A stretch of DNA of 64,000 nt from assembly GCA_030248195.1 (NCBI GenBank), contig JASAND010013426.1:1-64000 (forward strand). Reading direction: 5' to 3'. The stretch's first letter is position 1. Every line of letters starts with the position of its first letter. The notes beneath the pieces were generated by a model that ran no database searches, was not told the origin of the DNA, and saw only the letters and a program-made list of their open reading frames with translations. This stretch comes from Trissonchulus latispiculum. Taxonomy: Eukaryota; Nematoda; Enoplea; Enoplida; Ironidae. A program made the translations under genes and the position numbers. Shown here one piece after another: positions 25,166-36,415 of the stretch.

Positions 25166-27740
25166 CTAGTGTCCCCGGACGCGGATACGCGTTGCGCCAG
25201 TAATTGCAATCGTGGCGTGATTGGTTAGCGAAATGGAGCATCTGTTCCAGCTGTGGCACAACGCGTCAACCGAGTGTTCCTGGACACGGATGCGTGCTGC
25301 TTTTGTAATTGCAACTTTAGCGTGATTGTTATGCAGAATGTAGTATCTGTGCCAGCTGTGGCACAACGTGTCAACCGACTGTTCTCGGACACGGATACAT
25401 GTTGCGTCAGTAGTTATTTACAACCACATCGCCGTGTCTGATCACTGTCCCTGGACTCGGATACATGTTTCGTCTGTAATTGCAACCATGGCGTGATTAA
25501 TGAGCATCCGCCCGCGATTGCGCCAACAATTACAATTGTAGCGTGATTGCTATGCGGAATGTGGTATCTGTGCCAGCTGTGGCACAACGTGTCAGCCTAG
25601 TGCCCTCGGACTCGGATGCATGCTGCGTCAGTAATTACAACCGCGGCAATATGTCTGTCTAGTGTCCCCGGACTGGGATACACGTTGCATCAGTAATTGC
25701 AATCGTGGCGTGATTGGTTAGCGGAGTGGAGCATCTGTGCCAGCTGTGGCACAACGCGTCATACGAGTGTCCCTGGACACGGATGCGTGTTGCTTCAGTA
25801 ATTGCAACCTTAGCGTGATTGCTATGCGGAATGTAGTATCTGTGCCAGCTGTGGCACAACGTGTCAGCCTAGTTCCCTCGGACTCGGATACATGCTGCGT
25901 GAGTAATTAGAACCGCAGCGATGTGTCTGTCTAGTGTCCCCGGACTGGGATACACGTTGCGTCAGTAATTGCAATCGTGGCGTGATTGTTTACCGGAGTG
26001 GAGCATGTGTGCCAGCTGTGGCACAACGCGTCAAACGAGTGTTCCTGGACACGGATGCGTGTTGCTTCAGTAAATGGAACCTTAGCGTGATTGTTATGCA
26101 GAATGTAGTATCTGTGCCAGCTGTGGCACAACGTGCCAGCCTAGTGCCCTCGGACTCGGATACATGCTGCGTCAGTAATTACAACCGCAGCGATGTGTCT
26201 GTCTAGTTTCTAGCGTCCCCGGACTCGGATACACGTTGCGTCAGTAATTACAATCGTAGCTTGATTGGTTAGTTGAATCAAGAGTTAATAATAGCAAGAG
26301 TATGACACCGTACCCTTGCTAGTGATTGGTGTGGCTGTGGCACAACGTGTCCGGCACAACAACGTGCCCCAGCTGTGGCACAACGTGTCAGCCTAGTGCC
26401 CTCGGACTCGGATGCATGCTGCGTCAGTAATTGCAACCGCAGCGATGTATCTGTCTATTGTCCCCGGACGCGGATACGCGTTGCGCCAGTAATTGCAATC
26501 GTGGCGTGATTGGTTAGCGAAATGGAGCATCTGTTCCAGCTGTGGCACAACGCGTCAACCGAGTGTTCCTGGACACGGATGCGTGCTGCTTTTGTAATTG
26601 CAACTTTAGCGTGATTGTTATGCAGAATGTAGTATCTGTGCCAGCTGTGGCACAACGTGTCAACCGACTGTTCTCGGACACGGATACATGTTGCGTCAGT
26701 AGTTATTTACAACCACATCGCCGTGTCTGATCACTGTCCCTGGACTCGGATACATGTTTCGTCTGTAATTGCAACCATGGCGTGATTAATGAGCATCCGC
26801 CCGCGATTGCGCCAACAATTACAATTGTAGCGTGATTGCTATGCGGAATGTGGTATCTGTGCCAGCTGTGGCACAACGTGTCAGCCTAGTGCCCTCGGAC
26901 TCGGATGCATGCTGCGTCAGTAATTACAACCGCGGCAATATGTCTGTCTAGTGTCCCCGGACTGGGATACACGTTGCATCAGTAATTGCAATCGTGGCGT
27001 GATTGGTTAGCGGAGTGGAGCATCTGTGCCAGCTGTGGCACAACGCGTCATACGAGTGTCCCTGGACACGGATGCGTGTTGCTTCAGTAATTGCAACCTT
27101 AGCGTGATTGCTATGCGGAATGTAGTATCTGTGCCAGCTGTGGCACAACGTGTCAGCCTAGTTCCCTCGGACTCGGATACATGCTGCGTGAGTAATTAGA
27201 ACCGCAGCGATGTGTCTGTCTAGTGTCCCCGGACTGGGATACACGTTGCGTCAGTAATTGCAATCGTGGCGTGATTGTTTACCGGAGTGGAGCATGTGTG
27301 CCAGCTGTGGCACAACGCGTCAAACGAGTGTTCCTGGACACGGATGCGTGTTGCTTCAGTAAATGGAACCTTAGCGTGATTGTTATGCAGAATGTAGTAT
27401 CTGTGCCAGCTGTGGCACAATGTGCCAGCCTAGTGCCCTCGGACTCGGATACATGCTGCGTCAGTAATTACAACCGCAGCGATGTGTCTGTCTAGTTTCT
27501 AGCGTCCCCGGACTCGGATACACGTTGCGTCAGTAATTACAATCGTAGCTTGATTGGTTAGTTGAATCAAGAGTTAATAATAGCAAGAGTATGACACCGT
27601 ACCCTTGCTAGTGATTGGTGTGGCTGTGGCACAACGTGTCCGGCACAACAACGTGCCCCAGCTGTGGCACAACGTGTCAGCCTAGTGCCCTCGGACTCGG
27701 ATGCATGCTGCGTCAGTAATTGCAACCGCAGCGATGTATC
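25166..27740. repeat. 1,289-bp tandem block duplication in satellite B
   Basis: Bases about 25,166-26,454 and 26,455-27,743 are nearly identical, including a shared solo MITE terminus and the same minor variants. A third partial copy follows to about 27,970. An isolated difference is ACGTGCCAGCC against ATGTGCCAGCC near 26,130 and 27,420. Confidence 0.85.
26279..26322. repeat. Solo left terminus of the CAAGAG-type MITE
   Basis: CAAGAGTTAATAATAGCAAG plus the terminal hairpin after GTTGAAT, without the MITE body. The same structure is repeated near 27,568 and 27,810 by the block duplication. Confidence 0.7.
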
Positions 27741-30025
27741 TGTCTATTGTCCCCGGACGCGGATACGCGTTGCGTCAGTAATTACAATCGTAGCTTGATT
27801 GGTTAGTTGAATCAAGAGTTAATAATAGCAAGAGTATGACACCGTACCCTTGCTAGTGATTGTTGTGGCTGTGGCACAACGTGTCCGGCACAACAACGTG
27901 CCCCAGCTGTGGCACAACGTGTCAGCCTAGTGCCCTCGGACTCGGATGCATGCTGCGTCAGTAATTGCAACCGCAGCGATGTGTCTGTCTAGTGTCCCCG
28001 GACGCGGATACGCGTAGCGTCAGTAATTGCAATCGTGGCGTGATTGGTTGGCGAAATGGAGCATCTGTGCCAGCTGTGGCACAACGCGTCAACCGAGTGT
28101 TCCTGGACACGGATGCGTGTTGCTTCAGTAATTGCAACATTTGCGTGATTGTTATGCAGAATGTAGTATCTGTGCCTGCTGTGGCACAACGTGTCAGCCG
28201 ACTGTTTCCGGACACGGATACATGTTGCGTCAGTAGTTATTTACAACCACAGCGACGTGTCTGATTACTGTCCATGGACTCGGATACGTGTTTCGTCTCT
28301 AATTGCAACCATGACGTGATTGATTAGCAGAATGTAGCATCCGCGCCAGCAGTGGCACAACGTTTCAGTCTAGAGTCCGCCGAATCAGATACACGTTGCG
28401 CCAACAATTACAATCGTAGCGCGACTGGTTAGCGGAATGGAGCATCTGTGCCAGCTGTGGCACAACGCGTCAACCGAGTGTTCCTGGACACGGATGCGTG
28501 CTGCTTTTGTAATTGCAACTTTAGCGTGATTGTTATGCGGAATGTAGTATCTGTGCCAGCTGTGGCACAACGTGTCAACCGACTGTTCTCGGACACGGAT
28601 ACATGTTGCGTCATTAGTTATTTACAACCACAGCGACGTGCCTGATTACTGTCCCTGGACTCGGATACATGTTTCGTCTGTAATTGCAACCATGGCGAGA
28701 TTGATGAGCATCCGCCCGCGATTGCGCCAACAATTACAATCGTAGCGTGGTTGCTATGCGGAATGTGGTATCTGTGCCAGCTGTGGCACAACGTGTCAGC
28801 CTAGTGCCCTCGGACTCGGATGCATGTTGCGTCAGTAATTACAACCGCAGGATGTGTCTGTCTAGTGTCCCCGGACTGGGATACACGTTGCGTCAGTAAT
28901 TGCAATCGTGGCGTGATTGGTTAGCGGAGTGGAGCATCTGTGCCAGCTGTGGCACAACGCGTCATACGAGTGTCCCTGGACACGGATGCGTGTTGCTTCA
29001 GTAATTGCAACCTTAGCGTGATTGTTATGCGGAATGTAGTATCTGTGCCAGCTGTGGCACAACGTGTCAGCCTAGTGCCCTCGGACTCGGATACATGCTG
29101 CGTGAGTAATTACAACCGCAGCGATGTGTCTGTCTAGTGTCCCCGGACTGGGATACACGTTGCGTCAGTAATCGCAATCGTGGCGTGATTGGTTAGCGGA
29201 GTGGAGCATCTGTGCCAGCTGTGGCACAACGCGTCAAACGAGTGTTCCTGGACACGGATGCGTGTTGCTTCAGTAATTGCAACCTTAGCGTGATTGTTAT
29301 GCAGAATGTAGTATCTGTGCCAGCTGTGGCACAACGTGTCAGCCTAGTGCCCTCGGACTCGGATACATGCTGCGTCAGTAATTACAACCGCAGCGATGTG
29401 TCTGTCTAGTGCCCCCGCACTCGGATACGCGTTGCGTCAGTAGTTGCAATCGTGGCGTGATTGGTTAGCGAAATGGAGCATCTGTGCCAGCTGTGGCACA
29501 ACGCGTCAACCGAGTGTTCCTGGACACGGATGCGTGTTGCTTCAGTAATTGCAACCTTAGCGTGATTGTTATGCGGAATGTAGTATCTGTGCCAGCTGTG
29601 GCACAACGTGCCAGCCTAGTGCCCTCGGACTCGGATACATGCTGCGTCAGTAATTACAACCGCAGCGATGTGTCTGTCTAGTGTCCCCGGACTGGGATAC
29701 ACGTTGCGTCAGTAATTGCAATCGTGGCGTGATTGGTTAGCGGAGTGGAGCATCTGTGGCAGCTGTGACACAACGCGTCAATCGAGTGTTCCTGGACACG
29801 GATGCGTGTTGCTTCAGTAATTGCAACCTTAGCGTGATTGTTATGCGGAATGTAGTATCTGTGCCAGCTGTGGCACAACGTGTCAGCCTAGTGCCATCGA
29901 GCTCGGATACATGCTGCGTCAGTAATTACAACCGCAGCGACGTGTCTGTCTAGTTTCTAGCGTCCCCGGACTCGGATACACGTTGCGTCAGTAATTACAA
30001 TCTTAGCTTGATTGGTTAGTTGAAT

Positions 30026-30659
30026 CAAGAGTTAATAATAGCAAGAGTACGACACCGTACCCTTGCTAGTGTAATTGCCCTGTCATATGCTCGGAACATT
30101 AAGGCCGAAATCTGGGGGGGGGGGGGGGGTCGCGGTTAACACAGTTAACCATGTGGTTTTATGCGTTTGTACTAAAACGCATTTGATTGGCTAATCCCCT
30201 ACCTTATGTCAAAATTACGTGTATAAGGCGACCCCCCCTCGAGATCTGGGGGGGCTCAGCTTAACGTTGTTAAGCGTGTGTTTATATGCGTTTGAACTGA
30301 AATGCATTTGATTGGTTACTTAGCTATCGTAACCCTTACCAGTGCATTTCAATAGCAGCAGCTACGCAGCCAATCAAATGCATTTCAGTTCAAACGCATA
30401 TAAACACACGCTTAACAACGTTAAGCTGAGCCCCCCCCCCCCGAGATCTCGGGGGGGGTCTCCTTATACACGTTATTTTGACATAAGGTAGGGGATTAGC
30501 CAATCAGATGCGTTCTAGTTCAAACGCATATAAACACATGGTTAACTGTGTTAACCGTGACCCCCCCCCCGAGATTTCGGCCTTAATGTTACGAGCATCT
30601 GATAGGCCAATTACACTAGGAAGAGTCCCGTGTCATACTCTTCCTATCATCTACTCTTG
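30026..30659. mobile_element. Palindromic CAAGAG-type MITE, copy 2 (634 bp)
   Basis: Same ends, interior and flanking satellite variant as copy 1, about 7.95 kb away. GTTGAAT repeats flank it at 30,019-30,025 and 30,660-30,666. The identical insertion site argues that the MITE inserted once and was then copied together with surrounding satellite. G and C run lengths differ between copies. Confidence 0.92.
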
Positions 30660-31495
30660 GTTGAATGTAGTATCTGTGCCAGCTGTGGCACAACGTGTCA
30701 GCCTAGTGCCCTTTTACTCGGATACATGCTGCGTCAGTAATTACAACCGCAGCGATGTGTCAGTCTAGTGTCCCCGGACTCGGATACACGTTGCGTCAAT
30801 AATCGCAATCGTGGCATGATTGGTTAGCGAAATGGAGCATCTGTGCCTGCTGTGGCACAACGGGTCAACCGAGTGTGCCTGGACACGGATGCGTGTTGCT
30901 TCAGTAATTGCAACCTTAGCGTGATTGTTATGCAGAATGTAGTATCTGTGCCAGCTGTGGCACAACGTGTCAGCCTAGTGCCCTCGGACTCGGATACATG
31001 CTGCGTCAGTAATTACAACCGCAGCGATGTTTCTGTCTAGTGTCCCCGGACTCGGATACACGTTGCGTCAGTAATTGCAATCGTGGCGTGATTGGTTAGC
31101 AGAATGGAGCATCTGTGCCAGCTGTGGCACAACGCGCCAACCGAGTGTTCCCGTACACGGATACATGTTGCGTCTGTAGTTATTTACAACCACAGCGACG
31201 TGTCTGATTACTGTCACTGGACTCTGATACATGTTTCGTCTCTAATTGCAACCATGACGTGATTGATTAGCTGAATGTAGCATCCGTCCCAGCAGTGGCA
31301 CAACGTTTCAGCCTAGAGTCCCCGGAATCGGATACATGCTGCGTCAGTAATTATAATCGAAGCTTGATTGGTTAGCTGAATGCAGCATCTGTGTCAGCTG
31401 TGGCTCAACGTGTCACCCGAGTGTTCCCGGACACGGATACGTGTTGCGACAGTAATTGCAACCTCAGCGTGATTGGTATGCGGAATGTAGAAGCT

Positions 31496-31511
31496 GTGCT
31501 AGCTGTAGCAC
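31496..31511. repeat. Variant satellite palindrome with paired changes
   Basis: GTGCTAGCTGTAGCAC replaces the usual GTGCCAGCTGTGGCAC in the last satellite B sub-monomer. Both arms changed so that the inverted repeat stays perfect. Confidence 0.7.
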
Positions 31512-31520
31512 AACGTGTTC

Positions 31521-31898
31521 TGAGAAATTTACTTTAATAAAGGAATGTTTCCTTCCAGAGGCAATGTACCTAGCGCAAGAGACTAACACCATAAAAGTAG
31601 TACTAAGAGGTCTGCACAGGGATAGAGCTAACGTTGATAGAAAAAACTAAGTAAATTCTTCGTAGTCTGCACTTGAGTTATTTTTTGTATTGGAAAGCAA
31701 GTCATGAACCGACTGTTCCGTAAACTTTAGCTCAGAGAAAGGAAAATTTTGCTGTTTCGTAGTGCAAGGAATATCGTGGGTGACCGTTGTCTTCAGTGAA
31801 AACAGATTTAAAGAAATCACAGAAAAATTTGGGAATTTAAGAGATCGGTGGTGGTAACGTATTATGAGAAATTTACTTTAATAAAGGAATGTTTCCTT
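31521..31898. repeat. 34-bp exact direct repeats flanking 310 bp
   Basis: The 34-bp sequence starting TGAGAAATTTACTTTAATAA is present at 31,521-31,554 and 31,865-31,898 without mismatch, at the right edge of satellite B. The 310 bp between has no coding signal. It could be a long duplication around an insertion or a non-homologous join. Confidence 0.75.
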
Positions 31899-31964
31899 AG
31901 CATTTTAAATTTCAGTTTAGAAAACGCCATAATTGTGTTTTATTTTCTGAATTTGCAACTTTAG

Positions 31965-32038
31965 TCACCTAGCATCGGGTGCGTGTTGCTTCAGTAATTA
32001 CAGCCGTGCGGGATTGGTCAGATGAATGTGGTATCTGT
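31965..32038. repeat. Satellite B remnant, left of an insertion
   Basis: GTGCGTGTTGCTTCAGTAAT to GTATCTGT is a degenerate satellite B sub-monomer. It is cut at 32,038 by the next element and resumes at 33,652. Confidence 0.7.
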
Positions 32039-33651
32039 GGGTCGATTCACAAGAAGTACTTAAACGGCTTAACTTAAACGAAGTGGTTTTTGTGAATCCG
32101 ATTTCTACTTAAACGGCTTAAACGACTTAAACGACTTAACTGAAGTCGTTTAACTAGACTCCCTTTCACAAGAAACCAGCTACTTAAACTTTAAGTAAAG
32201 TGGCGTTTCACAAATACAGGTCTACTTAAACTCTCAGCGACTTAAACTTTAAGCCGTTTAAGTAGAACTGCTTTCATAAAAACTACTTAGTTTAAGTAGT
32301 TTAAGTAGACCGCTTAAATGCAGTTCAAAATCAGTCATTTCTAAGCTCCGTGGATTTACGGGGCTTAAACGACTGAAACGAAAGAATGCGCATTTGAATG
32401 GCCATTTTAAAAGCTTCATAACTTACGCAATTTTGGGAGTTGAAAAGTTGTTCTTATATCGTTCGAAAGCTCTGAACGAAGACTTTAATTCTACAATACC
32501 GGTACAAGCGTAACTATTTTTTAAAATTTCCGTCAATACTTTAAATACTAAATTTTTTGTCTAAATTTAGATTGTACCAGCTTCTAAATGAAAAAGAAGC
32601 CTTCTAAATGAAGAAATCAAAGCGCGATTTGCTTGAAAATGTTGTCCGAATTGAAAACCAATGGTTTTTTACACAATTAACAAGCTGACTTGCATAAGAT
32701 GATTTAGAATCAATGGCAACACTCTAGCGCTTGCTCTGGCTCTAGCACACCACAATTTTAGCATTACTAAAAATGTTTTGACATTTATAAGTAACAATTA
32801 AACATGGTAGCTTATCGTGGTGATTCCTTTTGGCGACATCAACTTTGAACCATTCCTATTCATTTAATTCTGGGAGGGAATAAGCCATCTGTGGCTGAAC
32901 AGTTCTGACTATACAATGAAATTAACATTATTAGTATTAATTAATTTAATTAATTAATTAATATAAGTATGCTAATTAATGATTTTTTGAAGAAGTGATG
33001 TCAAATTTTCTATATCATTGTCGAAAACAAAAAAATTGGGTTTTTGAGACATTAGCTTTAATTCGCCAGAACTTCAAAAATTTTGGCGAAACAGACAAAA
33101 TTAACAGTTAGCTCAAAAGCTCGTAAAACAATTTCATAACAAATAGTCCTCAGGAAGACGTTTCTTGCGAAGCTGCCATGTTCACAATTGTTTTCATGCG
33201 ATTGCATGTCCAAATAGAACTATTGAACTATAAACCAGCTGTACTCTGCGTAGTTGTAACAAGCACATTACAAGCTTTAAAGTAATATCAGGATTATCTA
33301 TGAACTCCAAGAATTCAGTAATTTACAGTCTTTCAAAGTTTGCTGCAAATACCGGACCAACACCTCTAAACTACCATTGCGATGTTATTCGTTTCATTAA
33401 AACTCGACTTAAACGACTTAACTTAAACGGCTTAACTTAAACTTCTTAAAATTCGTTTCATAAATAAATGACTTAAACTACTTAAACTACTTAAATTAAG
33501 CCGTTTAAGTTAAGTCGTTTAAGCCATTAAGCCGTAGAAGTATTTTAAGTAGTTTAAGTCGTTTACTTATGACACGAATTTTTTAAGAAGTATAAGTAGT
33601 TAAAGTTTAGTCGTTTAAGTTAAGTAGTTTAAGTTTTTTGTGAAACGACCC
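32039..33651. mobile_element. 1.6-kb element with 9-mer-repeat terminal arms
   Basis: Ends are GGGTCGATTCACAAGAAG and, inverted, GGGTCGTTTCACAAAAAA. The arms (32,039-32,340 and 33,395-33,651) consist largely of reiterated ACTTAAACG / CGTTTAAGT 9-mers. It splits a satellite B sub-monomer: ATCTGT to the left, TGTGTCAGC to the right, giving a 3-bp TGT duplication. GGG-starting ends with a 3-bp duplication suggest a PIF/Harbinger-like non-autonomous element. The interior (32,340-33,395) is AT-rich and has no transposase frame. Confidence 0.82.
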
Positions 33652-33720
33652 TGTGTCAGCTAGTGTCCGCGAACTTGGATACACGTTGCTGCTAGTGATT
33701 TCAATCGCTGCACTTAAAAA
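33652..33720. repeat. Satellite B remnant, right of the insertion
   Basis: TGTGTCAGCTAGTGTCC to CGCTGC continues the sub-monomer interrupted at 32,038, with an internal deletion relative to the array consensus. Confidence 0.65.
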
Positions 33721-33752
33721 GGTTAAGTACTAATTCTGTATGGGTGCTTTAT

Positions 33753-33785
33753 AGCACCAAGAGTACATAATACATATGTATTCTT
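33753..33785. repeat. Minimal CAAGAG terminus palindrome
   Basis: CAAGAGTACATAATACATA joins directly to TGTATTCTTG, giving a palindrome of about 29 bp made only of the ends of the CAAGAG-type MITE. AGCAC occurs just outside on both sides. Possibly an extreme internal-deletion derivative. Confidence 0.45.
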
Positions 33786-33799
33786 GACAGCACTTAGTG

Positions 33800-34225
33800 A
33801 TAGATCTGTGGCAAAAACGAATTTTTAATGTGTAAGGGGGGGGGGCAAGTAGAGGAAAAAACTGTTTCCGATTTAGCAGAAATGAGTTTTCGGGTCGGAA
33901 CACACTAACTTGAAAACTATTTTTCGATTCAACTATTCGTTAGTTTGGTTTAAGCTGAACATGAAAGCTTAACTGTAAAGTTTATTTTTTCATAATGAAA
34001 AATTGTGCTAACTTGGATCGGAAATGGTTTTCAGATTCGTGTTTAGCGACCCCGAAAACGCATATGTGCAATGTTTCAGGGAAATAGGAGACAAAAGTTG
34101 TCGCGCCGCCTTTTTCTCACTTAAAAATTTGTAGTTTTAATTATTTAAAATTGTTAACAAGTTAATTTTTGCCTCGGGCCGATCAGAATTGTGCACCCAT
34201 ACAAAATTTCAGCTCAATTGGTTTA
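33800..34225. mobile_element. Foldback FB family, decayed copy FB-2
   Basis: Contains the family centre CAGATTCGTGTTTAGCGACC and its diverged inverse, CCGAAAACGC, GTTTCAG-AAAT-GAGACAAA and ACAAAATTTCAGCTCAATTGG, in the order seen in FB-1. The ends are too diverged to fix a target duplication. Confidence 0.65.
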
Positions 34226-34229
34226 AATG

Positions 34230-35960
34230 AAAGTAGGACTGCTTTGTTTATTGAATATACTAACTGACAGAAACACACAGTTACACATGCAAGTATCAAA
34301 TGTTAAAACCAACAGTTGTTGCTTTAATAGCTGAGGCAATTATAGCAGATACTGGCCTACTGTTTGACTATGTAATAAAATGAACATGATTTTTACTCCA
34401 AATAACATCGTACAACACAGATAAATTTATAAAAGCAATTTTTTAATTTAACACGTCTATTTTTACTACTTTGTTTGTTAACTAAACTAGCTGACACAAA
34501 CAGTAAGTGTTACAGTTACACAAGCATATAATGTTCATACGAGCAGTTACTGGCTTAATAGGCGAGGCAATTACGGAGACTGATGGCGCAAGAACTAAAT
34601 GCTACCAAATATTATAGAAATCATTAAAACCATATGTACTGTACTGTCATAAACGTGCTTCGTCAGCCGTCACTGTATACATAATATATGTGCAGAGTCT
34701 TAGCTGCAGCCAGAACAAGGTCATATAAGAAAACGCCATTACAAGTTATTATCACATATGAACATTTGTAGTTAGCAATTGCGGACATTTCTGCAAGCTC
34801 AAATAGTTACATTTATACTTCGTCACAAGGAAACACAGCAAATACAACAGATACAGGCAAATAATTCAACTACGTAATATAACTGAGTGACTGTAGTATA
34901 ACTACCAAGATCTCAACTCAAAATCACATCGTGCAGCACAGTTAAAAATATGAAAACGGTTTCTATATGAATACGTCGATTGCGCAGGACGAGTTCGGAT
35001 ACAGCTGTACACGATCAGCCAAAGCAGACCATTGCAGTGGCATATAAAGTTTCGTCCGTTATGTATAGATGGGAATCGACAAATAGGGTCGGCTATATAC
35101 ACTTGCCACTGGCATTTGGTGGATGGCAATTTTATACAGATGTGGGCTCCTTTTCGTTGGATAGTCGATATCTTCAGAAGACAGACTATTGTGCGATTAA
35201 TATTCAGTTCAGTATCTAAAAATACAGAAATAAAAAAGCATACATGTCAACAGAAATATTGGAGAAAAAGAATGTCGCTATGTTAAGCTTGACGACTTCT
35301 GTGTAGCTAACCATGTTATTCGGGTCTCCACAACCATAAAGCTCAAGTCGTAGCGTGTGCGCAAGAAGCTGATCTTATAAGATGTGATAGGCTCAACGGT
35401 CTTCCACTAAGAAAACCTGTACGTAATAGCGTTTCTAGTAATTGTCCAGCCATGAACAGACAAGTAATGAGAGACTGTACAGTTTCATTCATGTCAAATT
35501 ACTATACCATGACCCAAGCTACAGAGGATCGCATTACAGTAGAAACCCTGCTTCTTCAGAGCTTCAGATTGATACATTCCAGTGTGGGCTTGTGAAATGA
35601 AGATGTAGTGCCGGTGTGTACAATTCTTTTGCGCGCTGATATGATAGAACACCGACGCATCTTAGTGAGTCGATGTCTAATATATATACAGGAAGCTACA
35701 GAAGAAGAAAAATATTAGAAAATATCTAATAAGATTGTATTTAGTATCACACTTACTTATATATCCATCCAAGCGAAAAGTCTATGACAACGATGCGTAG
35801 TATCAGCGAGAATACATCTGCACAGGACAATCCTAATCGCGAACGGAGTATCTGCTCTCCATAGCCAAAGTGACGCTTCAGAAATTAGATATCCGTTATA
35901 TCGACCATAATCAAAAGTGATCCAAGTCACAACAAGAACAAAGTCTTTGTAAGGCATGTT
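34230..35960. repeat. Diverged duplications of unknown nature
   Basis: Segments near 34,230-34,470 and 34,470-34,700 share ACAGTTACACA-GCA, GCAGTTACTGGC / GCAGATACTGGCC and GAGGCAATTA. The AACATCGTACAACACAG stretch near 34,405 recurs diverged near 34,925, and 34,960-35,100 resembles 35,810-35,930 (GAATACRTC, CAGGAC, AGCCAAAG). The similarity shifts reading frame between copies, so these are not recent gene copies. Short frames on both strands are therefore not called. Confidence 0.4.
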
Positions 35961-36415
35961 TTATGAACTTTCTAAACAAGGATTAAGATGATGTGAATGC
36001 TTCAGCTTGTAAGCGTGCACATTTACAGGACATGTTATTAGAAAAGAAGCTAGATCAGTTTAGCCTATGACAGGGAAACGTGGGTCCTAGCATGTGCAGA
36101 TAGCTGGTTTGAACGCATTTCGAATTCGACTTCGCAAATCCGATAGTTTAGATTGGAGGGGGGTGGGGTTCCAGGGAAATTCGGAAAATATGTTGTGAGT
36201 CTTTTTACTGAACCGTTGCTAATACGGAGTTTCAGGGTTGTCGAAATCAAATATCAGTACTCAGTATGTTATCCTCGGCCGTTTGTTATGTGCACATGAT
36301 ACTGAAGCGGGAAACAAGCCATAGTTGTTATCACAGAGGACAAGGTGGGACAAAAACTAACTGCTACGAACAATTGGAAACGCATGAAAAAAGTAGTTTT
36401 AAGTATTGATTACAT

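Larger units (their letters stand above)
18776..31514. repeat. Satellite B tandem array (272-bp higher-order unit)
   Basis: A 12.7-kb array. Where regular (for example 28,862-29,878) it repeats every 272 bp. Each unit resolves into two sub-monomers of about 105 bp, each with GTGCCAGCTGTGGCAC, TCAGTAATTGCAA and GTGATTG, plus one shortened sub-monomer of about 62 bp that lacks the inverted repeat. Most full sub-monomers also carry ATTGG (inverse CCAAT). Divergence is larger at the edges. The frames readable on both strands follow the repeat phase and are not genes. Two MITEs and several rearrangements interrupt it. Confidence 0.95.

Noticed and set aside
19428..31040. Paired plus and minus frames of about 65 codons across satellite B
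   Set aside because: The same frames recur every 272 bp on opposite strands at the palindrome; no splice or start context and no conserved single strand.
1..31514. Regularly spaced palindromic repeats resembling a CRISPR array
   Set aside because: The intervening sequence is itself repeated, not unique spacers; monomers are 105-200 bp and the window is eukaryotic.
35530..35958. Possible minus-strand two-exon gene (66-codon frame, then an acceptor TTCTTCTTCTGTAG before an open 43-codon stretch)
   Set aside because: The only good donor follows an in-frame stop, the phases do not join to a longer frame, and the diverged duplicate at 34.9-35.1 kb does not preserve the reading frame.
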